Shown: in pieces, positions 36,375 to 51,975 of the stretch | How positions within the stretch are numbered: the stretch's first letter is position 1 | How the letters are laid out: every line of letters starts with the position of its first letter | Source of the DNA: Brevipalpus yothersi | Lineage: Eukaryota; Arthropoda; Arachnida; Trombidiformes; Tenuipalpidae | Assembly (NCBI GenBank): GCA_003956705.1 | Contig: QZCP01000009.1 | Span: 21,244-85,243 of the forward strand | Length of the DNA: 64,000 nucleotides | Direction: 5' to 3' | Position numbers and translations under genes: made by a program | The notes under the pieces: model-generated | Told to the model about the DNA's origin: nothing | What the model saw: only the letters and a program-made list of their open reading frames with translations | The model's database searches: none

Positions 36375-37084
36375 TTTTAGCATGTGTATTATAAACTCTC
36401 ACATAAAAGCGAAAACAATATTGAAAAAAATACACAGACACCAACACACACAACTTAACACTTTGAATGACAATCCCACTAGATACTTACTTTGAGCTGT
36501 CGTCGTAGTCATTATAAATATATATTTACACACAAACACGAATATCAAACAATCAAATCAAATTAAATTGTAATAAAAATAGAAATGAATCAATTTTAAT
36601 CCTCTGTAAACAATGTTTACACAAAATTTTCACTTTTTCAATGAAATGAAATGAAAACATGTTCCATTTTGTTAACTTTCACTACTCACAGAGGTCATCA
36701 CTCAACTCAATGCCTTAAAACGATGCTTTTTATTGAGACAAAGCATAGTGACATCTAGTGATTGAACATGTATACAGAGTTCGAATATTTTTCTGAACAT
36801 CTCGAATTTGCTTTTGTTCATCAGCTGACAGCAAGAGAGAGAGAAAGAAAGAGAAAGAGAGAGAGAAAGTTCAGTTCATGTGAACATTTCGAACAGAGCA
36901 AGTGATTTCGATTGGCTCTGAAACCGGGTGAATCCACATAATCATAATTGGATTAAATTGCGTGTGTCTTGTCGGTATGTGAGAGTGTGTGTGTGCGTTC
37001 GAATGTTTCGTGATGATGACGATAATGGTATTGATGATTAGTGGATCAAAGTGATGTAGTGGTGGTGGATATTCGGTGGAGCCA
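36375..37084. promoter_or_regulatory. shared divergent promoter region BRD8 / Sidestep-like
   Basis: 710 bases separate the two start codons, which point away from each other. The region holds AAACATGTT at 36655-36663 (one mismatch to the UTP6/IBA57 9-mer), an inverted pair ATGCTTT/AAAGCAT near 36725-36748, and a 35-base GA-rich tract at 36833-36869. No TATA box was clearly identified. Function is inferred from position. Confidence 0.4.
36833..36869 (+). repeat. GA-rich tract in the divergent promoter
   Basis: Imperfect GAGAGA/GAAAGA tract, about 220 bases upstream of the Sidestep-like ATG. It resembles GAGA-factor binding tracts of insect promoters, but this is inference only. Confidence 0.6.
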
Positions 37085-38622
37085 ATGGTTTTCATACCGT
37101 TACTTTCGGTGTTTCTTGTGTGCCTATTGTGTCCCATCGGTCGCCTATCATCGACTGTGGCCACAAGTATAGCAAGTTCATCGTCAGCATCATCAGCATC
37201 CTCATCCTCATCATCGTCATTAAATTTTTCATCGGATAATAGTAATAATAATAATAAAATTAATTCATATCCATCAGCATCATCATCATCCGATCCAGTG
37301 TCGAGTGTCGGTGATGAATTAAATGTGACCAAGGTGATCGCCGGTGAAGATGGTCAAGCGGTATTGCCATGTTCCGTGTACACACCGAATAACGATAGTA
37401 TTGATCTGATATTGTGGTTCAAAGGTGATGATGAGACTGCATTGTATTCACTGGATGCTCGAGAAAAGAATAAAATTCATCAAGGAAAACAATTCGGCGA
37501 CAATGATCAATCACGCGCCACCATTGACATCAGTGCAAAGTAAGCTATTTGAATTGTTTTTTTTCTTCACTCGATTCTGTTACACACACACTTGGTTGTC
37601 TTTCTCATCATCATAACATCGATCAGGCTCAAAAGTTTTCATCTTCTTATTCTTTTTCTTCTATTTTTTCATAATTCACTGTTGATTCCATGAAGTGAAT
37701 GAATATGCAATTTATTGAGCCAATTTTTTTTGTTCTCTCTTCTCCTTTTTTGGTTTTTATTTCTTGCGGTGATTTAATTATCTTGTCCATTGAACTTGAA
37801 AACTCCCGGTTTCATCATGTTCGATTGTACCTCCCTACATGCTGGCTAATTACAGATAAGAAAGGAACCATGTATACCATGTTTCATAGCTCTTTGTTGA
37901 GGTTGCTTTCGGCTGTTTTCTTCTCAGAATAGCTCATCGGAAACATTCTTCCTCCTCTTAAGAAAGAAAACGGATGCCAGTCAGCTTATTCCGGAAGATT
38001 CATTGTTTCAGATGCTTTTCCTCTTTTTGCCTTCTCTCTCTTCCATCCTCTACATTCTTATGTCATTAGCCATACAGTAATAAACAAGCACGATCTGAGC
38101 GCGCGTTTTTATGTCATCGACCAAAAGTCATGAGACCCAGAAAAGTAGAGAAGAAAGAGTAGATTTCTCCAAGGAATCTCAACTTTGGATGATAAAAAAG
38201 AGAAAATAGAGTCTTGTGGAGAAAATGATGATCGAAAAAAAGTGAGATCTGTGGCAATGAATTCACAATTGTTATTCCCCATATGAAAAATGTCATGATT
38301 TCATTAACTCACTCCACTTCAAATTCTTACCATAGCTCTTGTACAGTGAAGTATGTCATTGTTGAATTACTATTCTTCGATTACCCCTTTTTTATATTTG
38401 GTTTGCTTAACATTAAATACACCCTTCAACGCGATTCATTCCTTAATTATCTCTCCTTCTCTCTTCACAATATTTCTCAAGTCTCAATGAATGAAGTTAA
38501 GTACATGTTGTATTTTGGGAAGAAAGTGAGTGTGATCATTTTCAACTAACACGAGTGCACATAATTTCATACCTTTTTTCAGATCACGAAGAATTTTCTC
38601 AGAATTCAAGTAGAATACTTGA

Positions 38623-38657
<35 letters not shown>

Positions 38658-39736
38658 GAACAATTTCTTACCAAACAGTGGTGAGGGCTACAAATCTCAA
38701 TTTTATGAGCTCTTTTACTGGAAATGTTGCCCATAAAAGTGGCGATACTTACCTCGTATATTTCACTTTGAAACAGGAAAGACAGCAAAAATTCGTGTAA
38801 GGATTGAGATTGATCGCGATTAAAGTGTTTTGTAGGCACTAAACATCTTGAAAAAATCATTCATTCTCTTAATTTATTATCACTCGATTAGATTCAACGT
38901 TGTTTAAGTTTTTAAGAGTAACAACATTCTCCTCACAATCACATTGACCAGTTTTATCAGTGCTCTTGATTCTAAGGTCCTGTTATTTATTTTGATTCGA
39001 AGCTCTTCTTATTACCCTTCAGATGTGTGTGTATGTGTGTGGGCAAGTTTGTATAGACGTGTTAGCCAGAGCTTATCCAATGTCTTCTCTGTAAGCTCAT
39101 GATGATCATGTTCCATTGAATATTTATGTTCCCTTCTTGACATTCTCATGGATACCTTCAATATTTTCAAAATAAAATTCCTAGGAAAAGTAAACACTTT
39201 TCATTTCCTAAATATTTATGGTCTTACTGATGAATTTGTAATTGTGCTCTCGTGTGAATTTTTTGGTAAAAAAATTGACACTTGAACACACATACATGCA
39301 CTCACATATAACCATATAAACCGCTATACATGAGCCCAACCTATTCCACAATATTTCCAAACTTTCATTTTGAATGGTGAACAAACATGTTAGGAACCTC
39401 AAAAGTTGAAAAGTGAAAGTATCTTGTCTCTCACGTCATCTCACTTTTCTCGTCCAAAGATTTTCGATAAACTCATATGCAAAAAAAGAGTAGAGAGAGG
39501 GAAAGAGAAAGAGAAAGAGAAAGAGAGAGTGGGCAAAACCATGAGAGCGAATCCAAGAGGATCCTGGGAACTAGTGATAACTTTTTTCAAATATATTTAT
39601 ATATATTCTCCTCTTCCTTGGAACTGAGAGTATTTGTATTCATCATAGGTTCCGATTTGCTGTTCAAACAAACAGTGCTTCATGAATCTTTTCATCTCAT
39701 ATTTCTTTTACTCAATACTTGAAGAAAGAGAAGAGA

Positions 39737-39786
<50 letters not shown>

Positions 39787-40373
39787 CTGAGAGTATCAAC
39801 CCGAGTTTTGCTTTTCCAATTCTGTATATGACCTCCAATCTCCAATCAATGATGAATGGTTAGCAATGCATATGAATTTCATGGCTTGAGAAACTAATCC
39901 GAGACGATTTATTTGAGAGAATGAAGTGGGTGATCATCACAGAAGCTTGTGCATATCGCGTTCACCCATTATTGTGAATTCTTTTGAAAGCACAAAATTT
40001 TCATCATATATCAACTAGATTGCTGCATCAAAAATGATTGCTCTACTCACTTTTCTCTTTCCACATTACAATCATGAATAATCACTATGCTTATTCGTTA
40101 CTTCACCCTCTTTGCACTCCAGAATTCTCAATCTTCAACCATTTTACGATCCCTGAAATCATGAGAACGCGTCAACATTATGAGTTCATCACATTTACCT
40201 TGTATATAATTCTCATGGTTCACAGAGAGAAAGAGAAAAGAGAGGAGAAGAGAGTAAAGAGAAAGAAAACTGGAAAAATGGAAGAACACTGTATAGTACA
40301 TTTCCTCTTACACATTTTTCCTGCCATCATGCCCATAACTCGAGATGAAATTCCGTTCTTTGGAAATCTTCAC

Positions 40374-40442
<69 letters not shown>

Positions 40443-41014
40443 GTTCTATACATGTCTCATGCGAAAGAGAAAAATGAGTTGATCAACATGCGTGTGTGTA
40501 CCAGTATCGTTGTTCCATGAATTATTCTGAAAAATGAGAATTTTTCATCCTTCTGAATATCTGGAGGGTGAACCTTGGAAAATTTGCGTAGAAATATTCC
40601 CATTTAAAGTTCAATAGATGTGGGCCAGGATTTTGTTCAGATGATGACCAATTGTTTATCATCATCTTGGTTTTATGCCCCATCGCATTCCATCTCAAAG
40701 TACATACACACTCACAAACACATTTCACATGGTCAATACCATTTCTTCGTTTCTCAACCTATCTCCCACGATAATCGTGACAATATTCGAGAGGATCATC
40801 TTTGATCAGTTCTTGTATCCTCTATCACCGATATACACATAACACTCATGATATCCATAATGCTTCTATCGGATAGTCTTTCTAGGCATTAGTTCGGCAG
40901 ACAGTCAGACTTTTGCGATAGGAAGTGTGAGCATCAATAAGTAAGCTTTCGATTGATGAACGAAAGAAAATGGATGAAGATAGCACAAATTCTCTCCCTT
41001 TTTCTGTCCTCTCC

Positions 41015-41061
<47 letters not shown>

Positions 41062-44000
41062 CTTGTGTGTCCCTCATTCGGTTTCCTATCTTGATATGTT
41101 CAATGAATCAAGTACATGGTACCATAGTCTTTGTATATTATTCTTTGAGGTTCTATCAATACTCGACCTTACAACTCGTCACAACTTCATGGACTTGTGG
41201 AGATGAGTCTAACCATTTACACAGAGCTTCTTTGAGCCCACTATTACAGATACATGATCACAGAGGTCCTTTTCTTTTCCCACTTTCCTCTTTGCTAGCC
41301 ATGTCAATGATCGACACCAATGATCTCACTTTATGACCATACATCATGCTATGGTGACTTTTTCTCCATCATGCATGCTGAAGCCTCATATTTGTGTGTG
41401 TATGTGTTGGTGTATTCTGACTAATGAGAAGTGAACACCTCCATAGAAACATTCCAAAATTGTTGTCCTATCGAGTCCACTTTGTTCTCCACCTTTCTAT
41501 CCGCCTATCTTCCATCTAGACCACCTCGTTTCTTCACCTCTTCAGCCTCTTCAACCTCCTCTTCCTCTATCCTCTATTCTCAAGCCTTCATACAAACTTC
41601 CATCACATATTTTGATATTCTATCACCCTCTGTATATGATTCGCTGGTGTGTTAGGGATATCACATTCCTTGTGCAATTTGACCGAGGATTGGTGAATAA
41701 ATAGTGAAAATCCATTGGTTTAATGGAGTAATGATGAATTCTTCCGATCAACGTACATTCGCGAAACACTCATCGACTCGAGGGTCGTTATTATTTTGAC
41801 ATCTCTTTTCTATCTTTATCGATTTGATTTGATTGCTCTGCCGAAAATCATCGAAACCCAACCATTTTACTATCATCGATGAGATCACTAGAGTGGATCA
41901 GGATGTTTGAAGTAAAATCAACTCTTGGTCATTGTAAGCAATGATCCTTCAAATATCATGAGCTTCGAGAATAGTACTGCTTATATTCCATTTCTCAAAA
42001 ATCCAATCAAAAATCAACTGATCACCTTCCTGTAATATTCAAGATGTATTTGAGTTTGATCAATTTCAATCTGTTTCTTTTAATTTCTCTGCTATTCCTG
42101 GCACATAATTTTTTCTAGAACGAAAGCTCAAAGGATTCCTCAATCATCTCCCCATGTAATGAGATAAATTGGAATCAGATTTACAGATTATTCACGCCGT
42201 CTCCAAGAAACTCCATTGAGTGAGGGTAGATAAATCGAATGTATTATCGTTTTGAAACTCCTTATTGGAGCTTCTGAGCCTTTCAAATGAATTAAAAAGG
42301 CCAAAAATGCCAATATTTTTCAAATTTCCATTAAACTTTCGATTCGATTGAAAGTTCCAGCTAAAAATGATTAACTAATTCCATCTGATTCATGTAAAGC
42401 GGTCGTTCCGGTGATTATTGGTTGAATATGAATGGCAATCTGTGAAGACCGTCGTGTTGCTATTCTAGTTAGTTTGTTGAATAATAATAAAATTTGAGTG
42501 GATCAAATCTCTAGAGCTGGGATCCTTTTCCTTTGCTGATCAACAAACTGAACCGAATACTTTACCTCACACAGTTACCGTCATTACGTTTGTACTTCAC
42601 CTGTTACAAGCCATAGTTTTGCGTTCTCAAGGTACAACTCATTTCTATCCCTTGAGTGGAATGATAATCATCAGAATCTAATGTGAAAATATGGTCCACT
42701 GGGTTTTGTACCGAAATAGCCAAAGTATTTTGATCACTTTCTCTAAAAGCTTCCACAAATAAAGTGTAGGTTGCTGATTGCTCATTTCTAAGTTTGTAAG
42801 ACAAATTCATTCAGAAATATCAAGATTGTTCTTTGTGACTATTACTGAGAATTCACAGAATTTTTGTGCCCTCTTCTTATATTGCACTTACCTCAGGCTA
42901 TCAATATGATAAGAACATTATTCTTTCTCCATCTAGACCACAGATCATCGTCATCATTCAAATCTTATGGAAATCTTTTCTTATTCTCATAATTTTGATG
43001 GTTGTTTTCGTTTTCGTTTTCACTCCAACATTTCCATGAGCATTGGAAACTTCAACCCTAGCCGATAAGTTTGCTCAATTGCTAATGGAGTTCATTCTAC
43101 TTTATCGTGAAAGTTCTTCGTTTATCGAATGGAAATTACAAGCTTTCATTGATTCAGAGAGAGTTTGATCTATATATTGAACTGATTTTATGCACTTGTG
43201 TGAACAAAGTTACCAGAGAAGAGAAAAAAAGCTTTTCCAATTGATCTGAATGCCTCATAAGGTGCTGAATTCATGCTGAAAAATTGTCCACATTCGAATT
43301 TGTCTAAATGACTAGGCACCCATTGGAATAGTGGAATTTTTTTTAAGATCGATTTTTCAATTACTTGCCCTTTTTCGTTGACATATTTGTAATTCACACT
43401 TCATTTGATGTATCTGATGATCATTTCCCATACACACACTTTCTCTCTCCCTGTCAAATTTTACACAGAAAAAATTTACTAATCCGTTATACTTGGTAAA
43501 TATTGGAATATTTTTTTCTCATGTTCATTTTCATCTTTTTCTAGAATCTTCTCTCTCATCAATCCAATACTCATATGAAAATGAATACCACTTGCAGTGT
43601 AAAATCTTATTATAACTCTGCTGCCATGTTCAACATATATAGCTGCCTTTTTCTCCTGTTTCCGGGTTACTTTTCCTAAGTCTAATCATTTTCATCGGAA
43701 CATGTGTCACATCGCTAGTTGGAATTGCGTGGTATTCGTCTGATTTGTGTGTGCCTCTGTAAACAATCCAGGAATTTTTTTCTCTCTCTTTTCCCTCTTA
43801 TGGAATATACGCAACATTGTTCAAATGATGGCAAAATATTCCTTACTCATGGCTGAAAGGTTTTGTGTGTTGCTCAACAGTTCATAATGGCTTCACTTCT
43901 CTCGGATGAATTCGACACAATTCTAACGATCTTTTCACCAGAACCCTAAACGAGAGGTTATATGAAAGACAGAGAGAGAAGTAAAGAGAAAAAAATTCCT

Positions 44001-44316
44001 CTTAGATTGATGAAAACAATGAGCCTGCGAGACGTAAGTATAAACTAGGCGATATGAGCACGAATCTAGTTTCCATAGTCGTAAGAATTTGACATGAAGA
44101 GGTAATGAATTGTTTGGACTATATTTTTGAGTCATCTTCAATAATATAGGCTAAAGTTTTGTTACACACAATTCATGGTGATAGAAAAAATAGGTGGTAA
44201 GCGTGGATTCATTGATGCTGTCTGATTCTTATGTTTTCTCCTCTTCTCTCTTTTTCCATTCTGTTTCATGGTGTCATTCCAGTTGCTGAACTGATCATGC
44301 CGCATCAATCATGTCT

Positions 44317-44351
<35 letters not shown>

Positions 44352-47300
44352 TTCTCTCTTTCTTTCTTCCATTCTCTCTTGGAGCCAAAGCCAGGCAAAC
44401 TAAAACTGAGAATCCTTTCTTGTTTCTCTTTCTCTTTCGTTTTTCCTCTCCTTCCCTGAAGCATTCCCATAGTCTGTGGAAGCTTAGTTTGGCAGAAAAA
44501 AACTTTAGCTTACACACACAAACATTGATGATTCCCATGGTAGACTTCATGGAGGTGGAATGATTCCCTTGGAAATTATGATGGTTAAAAGACGATAATA
44601 TTGAAAGACAAATTAGCCAAATCGGTGGCACTGGTGGCCATGTATCACTGGTTCATTGAGAATAAATCAACATCAGATCAGTGTAGGGTGATAAAAAAGA
44701 GAATACAATACTGGTTAGGATAACAGAAAGAATGAGGAATTTTTCTGTTATCATCCATCGAGCTTGGTACACAGACCCTAAGCAATTGATCAGTGAAGAG
44801 AAATTTGAAAACGAAAATTTGAATGTACATATTGAAAGTTATCACATTGCTCAATTCCAAGTGTTTTCATTGAGCTCTTGAATTTTATCTGATTTTTTTG
44901 CTTTCTTATATTTGATTCTTTTCTCGGTTATGAATTTTGATTCTGTGAATGAGTTCATCATACCATGAATACTTGAAATTGAAATTGATTCTTTTGTTCA
45001 AATCATAGTCTTGGCATTGAATCGTTCGATACTCTTCGTCTTAGGAATTTCCGAAAAATTCTCCTCTATTGGGTCCAGAATTTTCAACCATAACATGGTA
45101 GAAAGATATTTCATACGATAAGCTCGGTCAATAGAAATGCAATAGTTTCTCTCAATTTGAGGCATGATTTTTTTCCTACTCTAAGTTTAACTTCTTTTGA
45201 GCATTTTTTTCTCCACATTCAAAAAGCAATCTCATATTGACAATAGAAAATTTCACAATACGGAAAAAGATATTTTCACGGGAAATTTGATCATCATATA
45301 AAAATGTCTCCTCATTGATGAATTCAGAAGAGAGAGAGCGAAAGTAAAAAATTCAGTTTCCTCCTCCGGGCACCAGCAATTCATCGCCGAATTTCACTCA
45401 CAACACCCACATACCATCATTTTGTAAACTGAACATGACTTCATATTTGAAGTGAATCAAAAGTCATCATCGAAATGCCTCAATCATGGTAGAACAAGAA
45501 ATTTTTCCTTCGTATATTGATGGAGCTATAAATATCGACTTTTTTCCGATTTGCTCTGAGCATATGAATGTTATTCCCAGAGGTGGAAAGAAATGATTTT
45601 TCACTATTATATGATCAGGTTGAAATAATCATTTGAAAGTGAGAGAAAAAGAAAAAAACACCATTCTCAACAAAACATTGACATCAATACCCATCATTGT
45701 ATTGTTCTGGACGTTCCACGCACACACACACAGAATATCTGTATAACATTAAATGTGCTATACTTAGGCTTTCCAACGCCATCAGCTTCTGATTATAGTA
45801 TATGTATCTCTCTTGTTTAGACATTGAATGCTTTTCACTGCTCTAGATGATGCAGTTTTTCATAGCTTTTTTTTCATTTTCAACTAGACCACCTCCATCG
45901 ACATGTGATGATGTTCATAAAACATGAGATGAACATCCTCCGGTTTTTTTTTCTCTTCTCACTATTCAAAATCTCATAACATGGGTGACAAGCCAGTAGA
46001 GATTTGATGTTCATCATTTATCGCTGAGGATTATTGAGTAATGAGTACTGCTAATAAGCAATGAAGCAAACTTTTCTCTCTCTCATGATTTTTGTTTCTA
46101 CATGTAGTCCCATTAGATAAGACACCAGGGATCTGAGAATAACTGTTCCAAGAGGCTCCATTACCTTTAAGCCACTTTGGAGACCTCGTGGAAAAAAATG
46201 GTATCGCTCATCATGTGTACAAGTTTATCAGAAGCATGATGAAGCTAATATATTCTAATGTAAAGAATTGCAGTTGGTGTTTGTGAGAGTTTCACAGAGA
46301 GTGATTTTTTCACTCTACACATGTGAAAAGGGTAAGATAGAGGAATATGATCGAGAGTAGCTTATATTGCATGAGTACCAATATCATTTTTGGATTTCAT
46401 GGTGGCACCACTAAAATTTGGAATCAAGAGCGAGAAAAACTTGAATTTATGAGTCTCACCGCGAAAAGCTATCAGTTTTTTTCACTCAATAGAGCGGTCT
46501 TCGTATATTGTGCAAACTAACATTGACGTTGTAACAATGAATTCAACCTCCATTTGAATTGGAATATAAGTAGACTCCACTGTCGTTACATTCTATGTTT
46601 TATGTATCTATGACGGTCTAGCCTCTGAGGGTATAAACTTGAGAATAGGGAATCCAGAGAGTAAGAGAAGAAAAAAAAGGCTTGCTGTAGATGGAGAATC
46701 GAGCTCGTGTCTGATTTCTAAAGAGAGGAAGGAAGAAGATGCAAGTATTGCGCCGTATAAGTCATGTTAAATGTGGAATCTATTGCATAAAACATGAAAT
46801 TCAGGATGAGATGAACTGCATGGTGAAATGGAAATCGGAAATGGGAAGATAGAATGAAGATAGTAAACGGAAATGAAGTTTTTTCCGATCCTTTCTCACA
46901 AGCGACCCCAACTTACATTATATCTTGGATAAGATGAATGAATCAGAACTGGACGAATAAATAATGATACATACCTATATAATCTCAATATTTCTTTTTT
47001 TTGTGCTCTAATATGGAGAGGCATCGGTAATCGGTAATCCTCCTTCTTGCATACTTCATTATATAAGCGCATAAAAACTGCTCTGAATTCCGATTTATTC
47101 CGATACATAGATCTTGGCAATTACATTCTGTACTCTTTTTTTCTGCTTTCCCAAAAGAGGAAAAGAACGTACATTCATAGCTGAATCTGAATTAGATGAA
47201 TATTCCTTGTACACTGCTCAATGATTGGAATGAAGAAGAAATTTCTACCATTAATATTCCAACGATCAACAACTCGGTCAAGATCTTCGATCACAAATAT

Positions 47301-47788
47301 GCAGCAAGAATTCCATAGGAATTTCAGCTTTGAGCTTTAAGAAATATGCGAAAAAATTTCGATTGCAAAACAAAACAAAATTCTAGTGCATAACTTTGTA
47401 AGTGTTTTCATGTTAAAATGTGGCCAGTAAGTTAAGAATTCAAAGAATCCCACTGATTTCTTGTAATTTTGTGCAAAATTTTCAATTATAATGTGTATTC
47501 CAAGAGGTTAATGTGAGTAGAATAGGCTTCAGCTAGTCCAAGCTCCCCTTTGGGCTCAATTTTAGTGAGAATAGGCTCCATGAAGAACGATCTGGGCTCC
47601 ATCAACAGTATATCTTTTCCTTTCCTAGCTCATTGTTACTGATGCCTTGTGGAATAGAGGTTTGTTTTAAATTTTTAAACTCACCTGTGAGTATAAAAGT
47701 CCATCCTTTTACCATCTCATCGAGTTGCTCTTGATTACTCTCATCTTAAGGAAGAGTAGCTTGATTGTGAGCTAAGAAAGAAAGAAAG

Positions 47789-47855
<67 letters not shown>

Positions 47856-48184
47856 AGTTCAGAGAACTCATCATAATTTGATGCTCTTAATCAACTGGAG
47901 GGTTCTTCCTTATATATATCAGATTATTTTGATAGAATCTGAAATGAAGAGACGGTGAACATGAGCATTAGAGTAAGTTCAATGTAGTAATGGTACCAAT
48001 GGTGATAGTGGAAGAGAGAAATTTTCAAGAAAATCAAAGAAGGCTGATGAAGAAATACCGAGACTCACATTTTATTGCTAATGTATTTTGAAGAAGAGAA
48101 AAATACTAGGACGTTAGCCTCACAATTTTGCTTCTCCAAAATGAGCATCAAGTTTTGATTATCATGTACTCTGATGAAAATTGG

Positions 48185-48240
<56 letters not shown>

Positions 48241-50105
48241 TGTACTTACACTTCTGATGCACCTCGTCGTGTAAACCCTTGGGTTTGTCTCAGTTATACT
48301 GAGTTCAGAGTATAGTTTTTTCTCTCTTTGCTTGACATGAAAATGTCTCGAATATGTTCATACTTTTTTCTACCTTCCAACTTGTCAAATCATGCATTTT
48401 TCGAAAAACCCACGCATATTGGATTCACTTCTTTTTATGCTATCCAATCTCACTTTCATATCACTCAGTGAGTTAATTCATCAGATTTTTTCTATTTTTT
48501 TCCTTCCATGCTCACCTATTTGATCATGCTGATGGAATTTATCGAGTGAATTGAGTATCTACTCTCTTTTTTTACATGCGATTTCAATCATCAATGCTTG
48601 CATAAGTTATTGAATTTATTCCATTTTAACAATGTTAAACTTCTTTTTCTTCACCAGTCTGGGAAGGATTTTTCTTTTTTACCTCACATCAACTCAGATT
48701 TCTGTTTCAAGAGTAACATTGTTTCATTTCCGTGAACGATGAAACTTTTCCTCTCAGTCAGAGACTCTGTTCTAGAAGACGTTGTTCAGGTTAGAGTCAG
48801 AAATCTCATAATTTGATTTCGAATACATGCTTGCTTCGAGCTGGAGATGGAGTAACTTCATAGCCTGATTTCTGTTGATCTGTTCTCTAGATTTTGTCTA
48901 TCCTCTTCTATAACATAAACTGTAATGATAATTGGTATTCTTTGGGCTTATTTCCGATTCATCAAATCGATTGATTTTATTGTTAAGAACGACTTTGAGA
49001 CATTTTTCAGACTGTTGAATTAATACATGCTTTATTTCTTTCTTAGCAGAATGTTTCTCAGTTCTGTTTGAGTGAATAATTATCTAATTATTGAACTTTC
49101 GATTGTCATTTACGATTTTACAATCAATATTGTTATTCAATCTTTCATTGGAAATTTTAGAGGGCTTCGTCTTCCAGACATTCATTTTCGGAGATCGATC
49201 AAGACACTGTCATGAATCTTTTTTTGAATAACTGTCTCCTGCCAAATAATTCAACACCTCACTGGTGTGTGACAAAATTTTATTTATTTGACTAGAATTT
49301 TTGATTATATTTACACGAAAGATTGTATATCGTGTGATGAAGGCTACTCCTTGAAATTCTGTGTGGGCAAACATCAATGCACACTTATCTACGAATGTAG
49401 AATTGACCATACTTCCTAGTCTGATTTGAATGCTGAATGAGAGAAAGAGAAAGATGTAAGGAACCTTCAAACGCCAAGATCCAGCATTTTTAGATGAATC
49501 ACGATTTGGAATTCCGAATTTAGAATTCTTTGCCTTCCTCTTCCATCCTTCAAAGCTCAATAGTCTTCGAGGCTCGCTCCACTGAACATGTCTGTGGTTC
49601 ACTGGTCCACTCAATCGTTTTCATCAAATATTCCAGAAATCTTCTCCTGTGCCCCATAGGAGCTGAAAAACATTTGAATATTTCTAAAGTTTACTATTCT
49701 TCATTTTGTTCAGTTTTCATGGATTGGCATACAAAAATCCAGACCTTTTGAATGCTGCAATGGCTCTCCATTTTTCTCATCCAAATTCCATCCAGAATTC
49801 AGTTCAAAAGCCATCACATAATCTCTGAGATGTGGATCTGGTTCTTTCGGACTGTAGAGAGGGGAAGATTACGAGAGCTATATTTCTTCGTTCCCATGAT
49901 CAAGTATTGAACTTGTTCAAGTTTATCTGATATCTTATATCTCATATCCAATCGGTGATTACGCTGAGAAATTTAAGAATTATGATACTTCACTAGACTC
50001 AATTTGAGAAAAAGTTTGAGCACACACAATCATAACAGTCTCATGATGAAGATAGACCTGAAAGTAATCACTTCCATCCTTCGGAGATGATGATTTTGAA
50101 TTCTT

Positions 50106-50140
<35 letters not shown>

Positions 50141-51081
50141 AAAATTATACATTGTCCTCGAGAGCTTTTGTTTCCTGTTGAACACTTCTATTCAAAATGA
50201 AATGTGAAATTCTGAATTCAAACTCTAATAAGCCCTATTTTTTGTTTCAAGTGGATAAAATTTTGCAAACCTACTTCCAGCCTGAGGTTGAAATCTAGTT
50301 TTGTTGGTTACTGATGTATGATTTTCGGAAACCCCTAATTTATGACTAATTTCAGAGCAATTTCCGGTTCATGAAGCCCATTGTTTTTTTCAATCACTGG
50401 CGGTGTTGAATATTATCTTTACCTAAAATTAGCATTCTTTTTACCAATACTTATAATCTTGTTTTAAATTCAATTCTAATCCATCGTATTGTCAATTAAA
50501 CTTCTGTGATTCAAACTGTAAGCATTCTAACTGAATTGTCTATCAGAAGAGTATACTTTTGATAGGTCTGTTAACAGAAGTATTCTCAAAACCCTTCTCA
50601 TTCTAAGTCCAAACGAAAGCTCGATCATCAAGAAACTGAAATACAAGAAAGGACTTGGACTGTGGTGCTTATCTTAATTCAATTTAATCTAACTTTCTCA
50701 GATAAACTATTCAATTGTGGAGTACACTCAATGGACACATATTCAGAAGTTCATCTCTGAAAGCAGCCTGTGATAGAGCATCCACAAGCTGTGTGAAAGA
50801 ATTTGATATTGGAGATCTCTAATAACAGTGAAGAGATTCTCTCTGTTATAGGAAGGAGAGAAAGTCCATCTCAATTCAGAGAAGTGAAGATAAAGAGTCA
50901 CAATAAAATAGAAAAGAAAAGAAAGCTCAAACGTGTACCCTTTGGGTACTGATATATATCTGTTAGCAATCATGATTGTTTTATTCTATCTTCAGTCTAT
51001 CCAATTACTTTGAGATGGGAAAAACATCAGTATACAAAGAGAACTATCAGTTGTGTTTGGGGTCAAGCTAAAGATACAAGT

Positions 51082-51134
<53 letters not shown>

Positions 51135-51395
51135 AAAGAAAGGAATAAAGTTGAAGAACAAGAATTGTTTCTTGAAATGGTGAATAGAATAGGCAGAAAA
51201 TGGAACCAGAGGCGACAGAGTAATAGAGCGTAGCGTAAGGAAAAGATGCAAAAGCAAAGAACAAGAGGAAGAGAATGCTGGGAATAGTGTGTGTAGGAAA
51301 CTGTTATATAATGGTCAACAATAGACTTTGATAGTTTGAATGAATCTACAGTATTGTAGTAGAATCTATAGTAAACGGTAAAACTATCTCCTTGG

Positions 51396-51465
<70 letters not shown>

Positions 51466-51899
51466 CTTTAGTTGAGAGTAAATACATTTTCATTCAAAAT
51501 CCAATGCACCGTTTCGCCTCTTTTGGCTGATTGCCTTCTCTATATATGTATGAATCGACCAGAAAATATGAAAAGAATGGACGAGATTGTATTGCTGAAA
51601 GGCTATTATATGCATCACACTCATCCAATTTCATCACCCAAATTTGATGGTTGACCATTGTTGGTTAAATTATGTTCTAGAATATGCTCTCAGGCACCCC
51701 TTGTGGAGCAATAAAGTGAAAGAATGGGAGATAGAAAGAGAGAGAGAGAGAGAGAGAGAAAAATTCGCCTCCATTTTTGGGTGAGTTTGATGCATGCATG
51801 CACAAACTTATGTCACATTCTCTACGAAAAATCATTCAGAATTATCATGACGATTCAATCGATTGGAAGAAAAGAAAAGTGAAAAAAGAGTGATGCTGG

Positions 51900-51975
<76 letters not shown>

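Noticed and set aside
49210..49614. 134-codon minus-strand open frame in the Sidestep-like intron
   Set aside because: It does not begin with ATG, an internal ATG leaves only about 55 residues, and no motif is recognisable.
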